From contig JANBVO010000049.1 in assembly GCA_030052745.1 (NCBI GenBank), positions 124,001 to 188,000 of the forward strand: a stretch of DNA of 64,000 nucleotides, in the 5' to 3' direction. Below the pieces are notes generated by a model. The model worked only from the letters and a program-made list of their open reading frames with translations. It had not been told where the DNA came from and did not search any database. Each line of letters begins with the position of its first letter. Position 1 is the first letter of the stretch. The stretch comes from Pleurostoma richardsiae (lineage: Eukaryota > Ascomycota > Sordariomycetes > Calosphaeriales > Pleurostomataceae). This document shows positions 1-11,240 of the stretch, in pieces. The translations under genes were made by a program, and so were the position numbers.

Positions 1-270
1 CGACCAGGAGGACTTGGGCGCCGGCTCGGATGATGCAGGCGGTGGTGATGCTTGTTTCGGCGGAGGAGGAGCCGGGTCTGCTGGCCTACTGCTGCCCGTG
101 TCGGTCTGGAACAGGGCTAGGAACTTCTGGATCTCGGGGTCGACATCTGAACTGGGCTGCGCCGGTGCTGATGCGGCTGCTTGTGCTTGTGCTGGTGTCT
201 GCTCCTGCGGTTGGCTCTGCCCTGTTGACGAAGGCTCTGCCTGCGTCTGGTCTGCCCACAGCCAACCCAT
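1..270 (-). CDS. N-terminal part of an Emi1-like (DUF3128) small mitochondrial protein, cut by window start
   Basis: An open minus-strand frame starts at the ATG at 270-268 and runs off the window. It encodes about 90 residues beginning MGWLWADQ, followed by a Gln/Ala/Pro-rich low-complexity stretch and a segment reading DPEIQKFLALF. A MGWxW start, a Pro/Gln-rich linker and a PEIQKFL-type helix fit my memory of fungal Emi1/DUF3128 proteins, small twin-cysteine proteins linked to mitochondrial function. The diagnostic cysteine domain would lie outside the window, so the family call is inference. Cytochrome c heme lyase, which also starts MGWFWA in fungi, is the main alternative, but no CPM heme-regulatory motif is visible here. 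It is divergent from YME2, with about 500 bp between the two starts. Confidence 0.45.
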   Translation of the reverse strand, partial: MGWLWADQTQAEPSSTGQSQPQEQTPAQAQAAASAPAQPSSDVDPEIQKFLALFQTDTGSSRPADPAPPPPKQASPPPASSEPAPKSSWS

Positions 271-777
271 TGCGCCTCGGTGTCCGACGATATCAAGTTG
301 GTTTATGGCGCCTCCACTCAAGATCGGAGCGTATCTATGGTCTTAGACTGTGAGCTGATAGCTGATTGAGGGGTAGAGAGAAGGTTGTCGCCGAGTCCCG
401 TGATCGTCGTCTTGCGTTGCACTCGGCACAGATTCTTCGCATGCGAAAAAGAGTCCACTCCATCCCCCGCCAGGCGCCAGGCCATGGGATGGATGATCGC
501 CCAATGGCACGGACTAACGCAGGAGCTATGGCCATCGCCGCAGCTGCCATCGGGCGGCTGGAAAGACACGGCGGGGCCAATCGCCTTAGCGGGCTTCGAT
601 GAGGTCACTGGCGGGAAGTGGCCCGAGGTTCGCAAAATGACGGAGGTCTTGGAGTAGCAAATAAATACACAAAAAAGGAAGAAATACTTCGAAGAGAAGC
701 CACATCTGTGGGCTGCCGCTCTCTCGTCTTAGTTACTCTCGCTTGTGCAGGTGCTTCTCTCTGCTGGCCATGCAGCA
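271..777. promoter_or_regulatory. Divergent promoter between the Emi1-like gene and YME2
   Basis: About 0.5 kb between two divergent start codons. Open frames here are short and unlike known proteins. No TATA box or other named element is evident. Confidence 0.4.
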
Positions 778-3490
778 ATGATCTCACGGCGCCTCTTGTC
801 TAGCTCTCTCGCGAGGCCAGAGCTCAGGGTCATCGCCCTGGCAAGGCCGCTGCAGCCTCTGCCCACGAGATACGCGATCGGGTCGACCTCTCAGACTCTT
901 CCAACAGCATCATGGCGCGCCAGAGCCTGGGAGAGCAGCCTTGCTGCGCCTCAGACGTCGGGCCACATCATTGCCGGGCCCAATGAGTCCATCTTGTTCT
1001 TCGATAGTAAGCGGCTCCATGACGGCTTTGGAGGTGGGAAGACTGAACTGATCGTCTGCTCTGCTAGATCTCTTCCCGCTCAAGCTCAGCAACTACCTCG
1101 GAGGGCTGTGGAGGTCGGACCGGGATCTCGCCAGGCTGCTCAACAAGTTTGAGAGCTCGTCGCTTGGCATCATGGACCCGATCAACATGGTGAAGAGGGC
1201 CATTCCGTCTTCCCTGCCCATGAAAGTCACCGAGATCATACCTCGCCTGAAGGACGGTGGCGCATACGTCAAGTTTAGCCACCCCCCGGAGACCCCGGCA
1301 ACTGAGATCGAAGGTGAGTCTCGCAGCCGAGCCCTCTGATACGAGAACGGATATTGGGAGACAATGCTCATGCGGAAAACAGAAACGTTGCGGCAGTTGC
1401 TGGACCAGAAACCCATTCGACCTTGGTTCAATCCCCTGCGAGGCATCAAGGCGGGACTGGTGAATGGTGTGCCATGGCTGGAGGACCTGTACAGATTCCC
1501 AAAGGGCCGGCTTCGTGTCGAGTTTGTCCCAAAGGAGCCGGGATCCGATGCCGTTGAACTGTCGCAGGAGACGCTTTACAGCCTCTTCCGGAGATATGGC
1601 AAGATTGCCGAGATCACCCCTCAACCTGCCGACTCCAAGACTGTGCCCAGATACGCTCTCCTGGACTTTCCCCTCGTGAGAGATGCCATTATGGCGAGGA
1701 ATTGCCTGCACGGTCTGGTGGTGGATGAAGCACTTGGCGGGGGAAAGGCGGGGACAAAGCTGCGGATCTCCTACGAGCAGAGAGTGAAGGCACATCGCAT
1801 CTGGGACTGGATAACAAGCCACCCCAGAATTGTCATCCCCATCATAGCCGCCCTCATCGCGACCATCACAGTGGCAATCTTCGACCCGATCCGCGAGTTT
1901 TTCGTTAAGGCGCATGTACAGAGATCGCTCAAGTTCACGAACAGCAGGTTATACAAGTGGTTCAAGCGGCACACCGAGGACATCCTCGCCTTCCGGAACA
2001 AGAAGGGAGAGGAAGCGGGCCTCAGGGCCCTGTTCACACATCGCCGCGACGCCATCGACTCCATCCAGGGATGGCTTCTGGAAACGGCTGACACGTTCAT
2101 CGTCGTCCAGGGCCCGAGGGGCTCGGGCAAGGAGGAGCTTGTGAAGGACGAGGCTCTGAAAGACCGGAAGAATGTGCTAGTTCTCGATTGCAAGCCGATC
2201 ATCGAGGCGAGGGGTGAGAGTGGTGTCATCAAGAGGCTCGCTCTGGCTGTGGGATACCGCCCGGTCTTCTCATGGGCCAATCAGCTCAGCAGTCTTATCG
2301 ATCTGGCCGTCCAGAGTACTACTGGCGTCAAGTCTGGCTTCTCTGAGACGCTGGACTCCCAGCTGAGCAAGATCCTCCAGACGACAGCTGGGGCCTTGAA
2401 GGAGGTCGCGCTCTCGGCACGAGAAAAGGGTAGCAAGGACGCTTCCATGTCCGAGGACGCCTTCCTGGAGGCGCATCCTGAAGCCCGCGCCGTGGTGGTC
2501 ATCGAGAACTTCCTCACCAAGAACGAAGAAAACCCGCTGATATACGACAAGCTTAGCCAGTGGGCGGCAGCTCTTGTTCAGTCCAACATCGCCCATGTCA
2601 TCTTCCTGACAAACGACACGTCCTACTCCAAGTCGCTATCCAAGTCGCTCCCCGATCGCGTGTTCCGGCAAGTCGCACTTGGGGACCTCTCTCCTGATGT
2701 CGCCAAGAAATATGTGCTGAGCCAAGTTCGTGAGACCGACGAGATAGACACACCAGCCCCTACAGAAGGCGAGGGCGAGAAGCATGGACTACCAGACGGC
2801 AAGGAACAGCCCGCCGACCTCGGGGAGCTCGACGAGGTGATTGAGGCCCTCGGCGGTCGCTTGACGGACCTCGAGTTCCTCGCACGCCGCCTCAAGAGCG
2901 GCCAGAGCCCGCGGCAGGCCGTCGAGGAGATCGTCGACCAGAGCGCGTCCGAGATCATTAAGGTGTTCCTGCTCAGCAACAAGGAGAGCAAGGACCGGCA
3001 CTACTCGGCCGAGCAGGTGTGGTTCCTGATCCGCGAGATCGCGAAGAAGGAGTCCCTGCGCTACCACGAGGTGCTCCTCTCCGACACCTTTGCGTCGTCG
3101 ACCACCCCGGGAGCCGAGAACGGCGAGGCCGCCATCGAGAGCCTCGCCAACGCGGAGCTGATCACCGTCAAGTCGCACCGGGGGAGGCCGCAGTCCATCC
3201 GCGCCGGCAAGCCCGTGTACCAGACCGCGTTCGGCACCCTGCTCAAGGACCCGGTGCTCCGGGCCAAGATGGACATGGGCGTCCTCAAGGAGCTCGCCAA
3301 GGTGGAGGGCAAGGCCATCGACAAGGTCGAGACGGAGCTGAGCCTGCTCGGGTCGCTGCCGCGCCAGCCTGCCGAGGCGGCGGAGCGTGTCACGTACCTC
3401 CTCCACAAGCTCCATGCCAGCCAGGTCAAGATCGCGGGCTATGAGAGGGAAATGGCGGACTTGAAGAAGATCTTGCAGCAGGAGGCGTGA
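778..3490 (+). CDS. YME2: Mitochondrial escape protein 2 (Yme2/Rna12), inner-membrane protein
   Basis: Three exons, 778-1006, 1068-1313 and 1383-3490, give 860 aa, the usual length for the family. Splicing restores the reading FFDNLFPLKLS across intron 1 and IEEETLRQLL across intron 2. An Arg/Ser-rich N-terminus looks like a mitochondrial presequence. An RRM-like segment lies at about residues 200-275, one transmembrane helix at about 306-325, and a P-loop GPRGSGKEEL from residue 402. The C-terminal half is the Rna12-type NTPase-like region. Known role in yeast: an inner-membrane protein affecting mtDNA nucleoid number and escape of mtDNA to the nucleus. The ATG at 778 is chosen because the frame further upstream is only open from a GTG. 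Confidence 0.9.
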
Positions 3491-3999
3491 GGGACACGGC
3501 CAATGTGAGTGAGGAATAGTACATAACGCCATGGGCAAGGGGTCGGTGCAAGGGTTTTAGCACCGGATGGATGTGACATTGGAAGGCGGTCGCATCGTTT
3601 GGAAGGCCGGGTTGGACGGGATTATACAGATACCCTTCTCACTACATGTATTCACATACGTACTCAGCATACAGGCGAAAGCGATGTTAGGACATGTCGA
3701 ATGATTCTGCGTCGTCATAATCAAATTCTCCGTGCCTTGATGTGAGGACAGTCCAACACAAATTCATAAGCCGTACAGTCTTGACTCCTTCAAGAAGCAC
3801 TTTTTAGCATCCGACAGAGGGTATGAACGATTCGTCCTGAGCATCCCGGGCCTCCACCATCATGACTAAAACAAAAAGACCACCTGAAGTTGGGCAGAAA
3901 CCCACCACATACGAGATGCCATCCCATCCTGAACTCCCGGAGACAACAATGAACAGCACATCCTAGACGTTCCATACAAGGTGTCAGCTCGTGATATTA
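3491..3999. other. Convergent 3' regions of YME2 and CENP-C
   Basis: About 0.5 kb between two stop codons. It should hold both 3' UTRs. No convincing gene or repeat is seen; ORFs entering it from 3.98 kb are antisense shadows of CENP-C. Confidence 0.5.
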
Positions 4000-6094
4000 C
4001 TACTCCGCCAAGTAACTACCCTCGGCGGCGAGTTCCACGGGGACCTCGCATCCCTGCGCGAAGAATATCCTGGACGGATTGTCGTAATCGTTCTCGATAC
4101 TGTAGTAATTCCCTGTTTCAGATTGTCAGCCTCCAGCCATCAGCACATCGGGCGATATACACACCTCTCGGGACGAACCACATGCCGCCCTTGCCGATCC
4201 TGAACGTCGTCTGCGCGACGGTGACCCTGACCCGCCCGGTGTACACGAAGAAGGTCATGTGCATCTTCCTCGAGTTCTTGGACCGCTTCTCCGCGCCGGG
4301 CGGCAGGTCGACGACGCCGGACCCGAAGAAGGGCAGGCTCAGCGTCTTGGTGAAGCCGAAGGTCGCGTTGCGCACCTCCTGCGTCTTTATCGCGGGCGCC
4401 GCTATCGCCAGCCGGTCGTCCAGCACCTCGACCTGGTCGTCGTCGCCCGGCGGGTTGAACTCGTGCTCCGGCTGCCACACCAGGACCTCGCCCTCGATGA
4501 TGCCCGGCTCCTCCTCCCAGGCCTCCCGCAGCCCGTCGTCCTCGTCCTCGTCCTCGACGCGGCGCTTGCCTTTCTTTGACGCGGACTTTGTCGGTCGGCG
4601 CCCGGCACGGCGCTTCCGTTCTTCTTCGGGCTCGTCGACGCGCACGATCTCCTTGACGGTTGGCAGGACGAAGTGGGACTTGCCGTGGCTGAAGGCGTCC
4701 TCCATGATCTGCTCCTGCAGCTCCAGGTGCTCATTCCTCCAGAAGGCGAGCGGCTTGAACGAGTTCCGTCCGGAACGGGTCCGGAAGGTCCCCGCGGCGT
4801 CCCCGGGAGCCTCGCGTCTGAGGATCGTCAGGCCTCGGCTCTTGGGCAGGGGGGGTCCTCTCGGGATCTCCGCGAGGGAGGTGTCAGCGGCGCCGACGGA
4901 TTTCCTCCTGCGGCCCTTGGCAGGCGCGGACGCCTTGCCCTTGCTCGCCTTCGACGGTTCTGCTGCGTCGGCGTTTTCGCTCGCCTTGGGTCGGCCGACT
5001 TTCTTCGTCTTCGTGCTGGGTTCTGCCTCGTCTCCGGATGTGTTTCTGTTCGACCGCCTCCGCTTTGGTGCGCTCTCTGTATCAGCGTTATTCTGTGCGT
5101 TCTTCTCCTTCGCCGGCCGGCCGCGCTTCTTCCCCCGTTGAACGGGCTCGTCTAATGCTTCCAATGCGGACTCGTCAGCGGCTGCGGATTCTTCCTCGAC
5201 TTCTTCCTCAATCCGGCCTTTCTTAGGTGGTCTCCCGCGACGCCGGGCCGGCGCTGCCTTTGAACGGGCATCTTCCATATCCGTGTCCGTCTCGGGCTCC
5301 GCAGTCAAACCCGCAACGCCACCATCATCATCGCCTCCCGCATCGATGATAGCCATAGATTCGTCATTGTCCGTCCGCAGAGCGGACGCGTCGCGGCCGT
5401 GGAGAATGGCCTCCTCATCTTCCTCATCCGTCGCGTCGTTTAAGGTCGCATCGTTGTTCGCCGCGCTGTTGCTCGTGGGAGCCGACACTTCTCTATTGGT
5501 GGCAGGCTGCTTGAGCTGCATGCTGAAGTCCAGCCGTCTCTTGACCGAACGGGCGGGGCTGATCTCCCGCGGTGCGACGATGGTGCCGCGCTCGGGAGAC
5601 GAGGAAGGCCCGAGGTGTGCGCTCTTAACTGCTGGCGACTGGAGGTTCGTCTTCGGCGGTGATCTGCCGCGCGGAATAGGTAGCTGGATGCCGTTTCGGT
5701 TCTTCATAAACGAGACGGGGTCAGGAGCAGTGACTACATCGCGCGACAGGGATTAGCAGCGATTCGTCAAGTGGGAACCGAGGATCTTTCCTACCATTGT
5801 CAATGTCCATCTCCACCTCCTCTTCGCTCTCGTCTTCTTCGCTCGCAATGTGGTGTTGGTTGCCATTCTCCTTCTGCGGCGACGAGAAGATGTCGTCGGG
5901 AGGTTGCATGCCATGTTCGTCGCGAATCCCCGTATCCTTGAGGAACACGCCCGTTTTGCTAGAGTGTCGCCCCCAGTTAGCTGTGGCTCAGTCTCGGGGC
6001 TGGATCTCTAGGAGCTTAATGCTCACCGGCCCCTCTCCCCCAAATTGTAAATGTGCTCGTTGAGCGACGTCTCACGGCGCCCACGCGGCGGCAT
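4000..6094 (-). CDS. MIF2: Centromere protein CENP-C / Mif2, inner kinetochore
   Basis: Four exons on the minus strand, 6094-6027, 5958-5795, 5733-4165 and 4112-4000, give 637 aa. The N-terminus carries the fungal Mif2 block GRKTGVFLKDTGIRDEHG, joined across intron 1. A long acidic/basic disordered middle contains three AT-hook-like cores (RRGRPPKKGR, KKRGRPAKEK, KKVGRPKAS) near residues 240-325. The CENP-C motif, which binds the CENP-A nucleosome, is at about 394-416 (RTRSGRNSFKPLAFWRNE). A C-terminal cupin dimerisation fold at about 525-635 contains MTFFVYTGRVRVTV and GMWFVPRG. The last intron interrupts the cupin; without splicing the frame ends early and loses the terminal IENDYDNPSRIFFAQGCE block. 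The protein links CENP-A chromatin to the outer kinetochore. It is divergent from RNH2A. Confidence 0.93.
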
Positions 6095-6592
6095 TGTTAT
6101 TGACTTTGCGATCAGGCGCGCGCAACGGATTTAGGGGCGTGTAGCAAGTTGGACAGATCTGGGTGCGATTCAAGTATTAAATACAATTTGCCCAGGCAAT
6201 ATCGCGACAAAGGAAGCAGAGGCGGGGGCAGCGACAATGGCGGCAGCGATGGTGGCCCTTTGTTTATCGCGACAGCCTTGCCGGGGGTGGCTGCGGTGCG
6301 TTGTGGGTGTTTTTGTCCTAAACGACGGTCCCGTGTTGAAGAGGCGGCCCCCCACTGATTTGGCTGATTGGTGGGTCCCTGACCGACGCGCCTCGCCGCG
6401 ACTGGACGCGCCTTTCCAGGCCATCATAGTCGATTAATGCAAGGAGAGAGAGCTTGGGGGTTGAATCTACACTGAGTTGTCTTTCATGCACAAAGCCCCG
6501 GTCGCTAGAAGAACACAGAGTGATCCAGAAAGGGCATTGGGTTTGCGATCTGAAGCAGCAGCCTACGACAAGCAGCCAAGCTCCCCTCCAAG
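6095..6592. promoter_or_regulatory. Divergent promoter of CENP-C and RNase H2A
   Basis: About 0.5 kb between the two start codons. It contains a GGCGGCAGCGATGG-like GC-rich part near 6230. No named binding site can be assigned with confidence. Confidence 0.4.
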
Positions 6593-7678
6593 ATGGAAGA
6601 TTCCCAGATGAACGAGGACGCCGTCGCCCTCGAGACCCCCGCCCCGGGCGTCTTCATCCCACCCTCAGTCAACGAGGCCGCCCTCCTCGCCGGCGACACC
6701 TACACGCACTTCTCGCCCATCCCGCCCTGCCTCCTCCCCTCCCCGCCGACCGACGACTCCTCACCCCCCACGCCCGGCCTGCCCTGCGTCCTCGGCGTCG
6801 ACGAGGCCGGCCGCGGCCCCGTCCTCGGCCCCATGGTCTACGGCGTCTTCTTCCTGCCCCTCGACCTCTCCGACCCCCTCCTGCGCGCCGAGCACCACTT
6901 CGACGACTCCAAGGTCCTGACCCCGGCCTTCCGCTCCTCCCTCATGGAGACCCTCTGCGCGCCCGACACCTCCCTGTCCCGCTCCTGCGGCTGGGCCGTC
7001 GCCGCCCTGTCGGCCCGCGACATCGGCGCCGGCATGCTGCGCCCCGCCGCCGCCGCGCCCTACAACCTCAACGCCCAGGCCATGGACGCCACCGCCGACT
7101 TGATCCGCGGCGTGCTGGCCCGCGGCGTCGACGTGCGCGAGATCTACGTCGACACCATCGGCCAGCCCGCCGCGTATCAGAAGAGGCTGGAGCGCGTGTT
7201 CCCCTCGGTCAAGATCACCGTCGCCAAGAAGGCCGACAGCCTATACCCGTGCGTCAGCGCCGCGAGCGTGTGCGCGAAGGTGACGCGCGACGCGGCGCTG
7301 GAGGTGCTCTATGACCAGAGGAGGCGGGAGGATCTCGGTGGGAGGGCGGGAGGGGCGGCGGACGAGGAGGCGGAGGCGGAGACGGAGCAGGAGGGCTGGG
7401 GCTCGGGGTATCCCTCCGACGCGAGGTGCGTCGCTTGGCTGAGGAGGAACATGCACCCCGTATTCGGCTGGGGGCCAGAGTGCAGGTTCAGCTGGGGAAC
7501 CGCCAAGGACATGCTCGAGGCCAAGGGTGCCGGTGTCAAGGTCGAGTGGCCGGCTGACGATGACGGAGAGTCGAGCCGTATGACGGACTACTTTGCCGCG
7601 AGCGGCGGCGATCAGCAAATAGACGGAGATGAACTAGGCACATGGTTCGGGACACCAGCAGGATTGGAGGCATTCTGA
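6593..7678 (+). CDS. RNH201: Ribonuclease H2 catalytic subunit A (type 2 RNase H)
   Basis: A single-exon gene of 361 aa starting at the ATG at 6593. It cuts the RNA strand of RNA/DNA hybrids and removes single ribonucleotides from genomic DNA, working in the nucleus with subunits B and C. The type 2 RNase H signature GVDEAGRGPVLGPMVYG supplies D70 and E71. DDSKVL follows, then the third acidic residue in EIYVDTIG (D187), and D233 in CAKVTRDAAL. A Tyr in the LNAQAMDA region and the KVTRD motif also fit the eukaryotic family. A roughly 60-residue Pro-rich N-terminal extension and an acidic insert (about residues 245-265, rich in E/A) are typical of filamentous fungi. The arginine-rich frames overlapping this gene are shadows. 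Confidence 0.95.
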   Translation: MEDSQMNEDAVALETPAPGVFIPPSVNEAALLAGDTYTHFSPIPPCLLPSPPTDDSSPPTPGLPCVLGVDEAGRGPVLGPMVYGVFFLPLDLSDPLLRAEHHFDDSKVLTPAFRSSLMETLCAPDTSLSRSCGWAVAALSARDIGAGMLRPAAAAPYNLNAQAMDATADLIRGVLARGVDVREIYVDTIGQPAAYQKRLERVFPSVKITVAKKADSLYPCVSAASVCAKVTRDAALEVLYDQRRREDLGGRAGGAADEEAEAETEQEGWGSGYPSDARCVAWLRRNMHPVFGWGPECRFSWGTAKDMLEAKGAGVKVEWPADDDGESSRMTDYFAASGGDQQIDGDELGTWFGTPAGLEAF

Positions 7679-7871
7679 AAGCATTGGACTGGAGTTTAGG
7701 TGGCAATAACACTGTTCGATATCTGGTATAGGGAAGGGTTGGAAACGGTTCATTAGGTCTGCCTTGACTTGATCGTTATAGGGATGAAGCGGCGTGAAGT
7801 GATATCCTACCAGGGCCGGTCAACCATGCAGTTTATACCCAGAGCGTATGTATATATATAGGTCATCATCA

Positions 7872-10611
7872 TCAGATGTCATCGTCCTCATCCGTCGTCT
7901 TCTGCTTCCTCTTTCCCGCGCTATCCAGGGTCTCCATGCTGATAGAGTCGCTGTCGCGGGCGGGCATGGCCAGCATCTGTCTGCCGGTCTCGGAGTTCTC
8001 CAGGAAGTCACGCAGGCGCTGCTTGCCTATTTCGACGGCCTGCTGACTTGCCGCGTTGGTCATCTGCATCATAGGGCCGAGGAGGTTGAGGTTATATGCG
8101 AGATATGTGCCGCCCGCGAGAATGATGATGAGAAGGAAGAGGAAGGGATTACGCAGGACTGGGAGAGATGTTAGTCTACTAGAGTCTAATGAATGAAGAG
8201 TTCCGGTCAAAAGCTTACCCATCCAGATCTCATTCCAACCAAGCACCAGGAGCAGCACGTAGAAGTAGAGCGGCACCTGCGTGATCCCTCCGATCGCACT
8301 ACGCTTGGCCTCGACATAGACCCCATCCGCAGTCTTCTTGAAGCGGACCACGAGGTCTTGGCGTTTGCCCTCGCTCAGGACGGTCATCTCCTCCTCAAGG
8401 CTCTTGCCCTCCTCCTCGTCGACCCCACCGATAGGTGACAACCCCTCCTCATCGCTGAGATCGGAACCGTGAGGCTGCGGCCCGATGAACCCTGGAAGGT
8501 CAGGCGGAGCATAGGTCTCAGAGAGTCTGAACCGCGACAGCAGCGGAATGAGCGTGAGCGTAGACTCCCTCGCCCGGGTGTAGATGCCCTCGATATCGTC
8601 GTGCGGGCGCCAGATCCTTGGCACGCCGGCCTCGTCGTACCGGAACTTGTCTTCGAAGTTCTCACGGAGCTTGAGCAGGATGTTTCCCTCCATGACCTCC
8701 TCTTCGATCTTCTCTCTGAGGGCGACCCAGCTCTTCCGCCGCAGCCGCCAGAGTCCAACCTCGACTTCCTCCTCGCTGGCCTCGAAGCTCTTCGCCCGGT
8801 CGGCAAATCGCTCTTGCGCCTCCTTGGCGATCGCCACGAAGGCGTTCCAGATGCGGTCCCACAGGTCCTTCTCCGATGGCGGCTTCTCGCCGGTCTCGGG
8901 GGCACCAGACCCGGCCCGGCCAGACCCGAGCTTGTTGAATTCAAGGCCAACAGCATCATTAAGACGAGATCTGACCCATCTCTCAACCCTGGTTGCCAGG
9001 CGTCGCATCTCCTCCTTCCTCAGGCGCGCGCTCACTTCATCCAGCTCCTTGCCGAACATCACGTACTGCTGCTTGAAGTTGGTCCACGGGACGCCTTCGA
9101 TGGCGAGACTCTGGGCTTCCTTCTTGAAGATCTCCAGGGTCTTCTTCTTCTGCTTCTCGACGATCTCCGCAAACTCATACCCGCCGCCAGCCTTCTGGCC
9201 AGCCTTGACGGCATTGGTGACCGCTTCGCTAAAGGCGACTACGCCAGCTTTGTGAGCAGCCGACAGTTGACCTTGGTATAGTGCTTTGAGCCGGATGTCA
9301 ATCTTGTCCTCGAGCTCAACGCGCTTCCTCTTGTATACCGCCTTATGGTATCTGCTTGCCTGGGTCTCAAAATTGCTGACGCATTTCTCGCGCGCATCCC
9401 TGCCGATAGAGCCGAGGTCAGGCAGCACCGATGGCTTGCCAAGACGTGCGGCTTCAGCCTGCTGCTCCTCTAGCGGAGCGAGGATCTCATCAAAAGCGAC
9501 CTGGACTTCTCTCGCGATCTCGTCACAGCGGAACTGAGCTAGCAGTTCCTGCTGGGTGGGCAAATCGAGGTCCTTGTTATTGACGATCTGGTCCCAGACG
9601 CCTTCTGCATAGACGGAGAAGCCGTCAGCTGGTATCCGGCGATGATACTCAGCGAGGAAGACGCCGCCCTCAAACTCCTGATCCTTCGTCGAGCGATGCC
9701 CTGCGGTGAACCGCTTGGCCAAGGTCTCGACTCCATCAACGAACTTGTCCGGCTGGAGAACCTTGTGGGGCAGCGCCGCGAATGCGAAGTCGAAGTAGTC
9801 ATCGATCTTGGAGCTTTCGAACCCTTGGGGTTTGGAGATCGAGCTCCAGATCCTGGTAAGATCCTGGACAAGGGTGTTGCGCAAGTTGGCCAAGGGAGTC
9901 GTGCCCAAGTGGTCACGGATGACGAAGAAGAGCAGAGAGCGCGGTGGCGAGGCTCTGGAATGCCATTAGTTTGTGCTACCATTGAAAGAAGTAATTCGCT
10001 TACTGCTTATCCTTCAGGAACAGTTGCAGGTTGACCTCGAAGACGGTCTTGAGCAGGCCCATGTTTGCGCCCTGGTACAAGCCGACCTGGTGCTCCCATA
10101 TGTTGACAATGAGCACTTCGCTGGTAGCCAGGGCGAAGAGCGCGCTCTTGCGTTCGAAGTCCTGGTCCTCGCCTCTCTCACGGCCGTCGGTACCCTCGAC
10201 GTCCATAACCAGGATATTGTCGGCCATCTTGACCGCCGAGCCGGCAATCGCATCCCTCTTGTTCTTGGACATCCATATACCCTTGGTCGTCTGCCGGCGC
10301 TCGCTCTCGGACATGACGCTGAAGTCGGTGCCGAAGAGGTGGTTCAACAGGGTCGACTTTCCCGTGGACTGCGAGCCGAAGACGGAGATGAGGTGGTAGT
10401 TGAATCCAGCATCGGCGACTTTGGTCTCGTGGAGGTATTCATTGAGGTGCGTGCTATATAACAATGGTAAGTGATGCACGGGGGTCATGAAGAGCGCTCA
10501 TCAATGTGCGCCAACTGACTTGAACTGCTTGTCTTCATCAACAACTTGTATGCCATGCTCGTAATGGCCACCGGCGGGCTGGTCGCCCACCGCAGCGAAG
10601 TGGCCGTTCAT
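7872..10611 (-). CDS. SEY1: Sey1, dynamin-like GTPase for homotypic ER fusion
   Basis: Four exons, 10611-10520, 10453-10004, 9954-8219 and 8158-7872, give 854 aa, the size of the RHD3/Sey1 family. The GTPase domain has the P-loop GSQSTGKS at residues 57-64, the switch region [10 protein letters not shown], the G3 motif [10 protein letters not shown] and an RDH motif (G4) in [10 protein letters not shown] long helical bundle follows. Two hydrophobic segments near residues 740-790 form the membrane hairpin, and a short cytosolic tail ends in acidic residues. Intron 3 lies in frame between the two membrane segments; reading through it would insert about 20 foreign residues after GWNEIW. Known role: tethers and fuses ER tubules, the fungal counterpart of atlastin. 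Intron 1 uses a GTCAGT donor. Confidence 0.95.
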
Positions 10612-11240
10612 GGTCGCAAGAGCGCAGCTGGCAACGGTCTAGAACTTGAGAAGCAAACTATATTCAGAAGCAGGGGGGAATGTCCATGATGCTTTGGCGG
10701 CGGGAGGCGTGAAGGGTTGAGAAAGCTGCTTTCCCAGGGATGATGAGCTTTCGATATACCGTGTACGCATCTGTGCGCTAATGCCATTGTCCATGTGCGC
10801 TGGAGGCGGCCGAGTGAATGACGGCGCGACAGGGGTGCCTCGGCGTATCGTTTGACCGGAAGCCTATTGCATCGTCCCGGGGCTTTGGGGCAAAACCGTT
10901 GGGAGGCTGCCTCTATTAACAGGCTCCCGCACCTGCACCCAGTCACACGCGCATTTGACGCAGTTGACGTACGCAGGGCCTCTTCATTCATGGTGCAGGG
11001 TTGCCACATGACAACGCGTCTGATTCATGGGTAACTGAGACTCGCAGATAAAGGCTACCCAGTAACAATGGAGTGAAGTTGCAGGCATCTTTGTGGCCAA
11101 CAAAGCATCCAAGTCTGGGTCTCATGGGACAGCATCAGTGTTATACACGTGTCGATTAGCTATGCTACCTATGCTACACACTGTGACTGTGCACAGCACA
11201 ATGACCCAAAGGAATGAGGAGAAGCAGCCCCTCGATCTAT
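10612..11240. other. Intergenic: SEY1 promoter and VPH1 3' flank
   Basis: About 0.6 kb between the SEY1 start and the VPH1 stop, both on the minus strand. It should contain the SEY1 promoter and VPH1 terminator. Only short unconvincing ORFs are present. Confidence 0.4.

Noticed and set aside
3981-5141. 386-codon plus-strand ORF
   Set aside because: Entirely antisense to CENP-C, whose protein is strongly recognisable. Composition is Ser/Arg/Pro-rich, as expected of a shadow frame.
6454-7314. 286-codon plus-strand ORF, extremely Arg/Pro-rich
   Set aside because: Alternative frame of the GC-rich RNase H2A gene.
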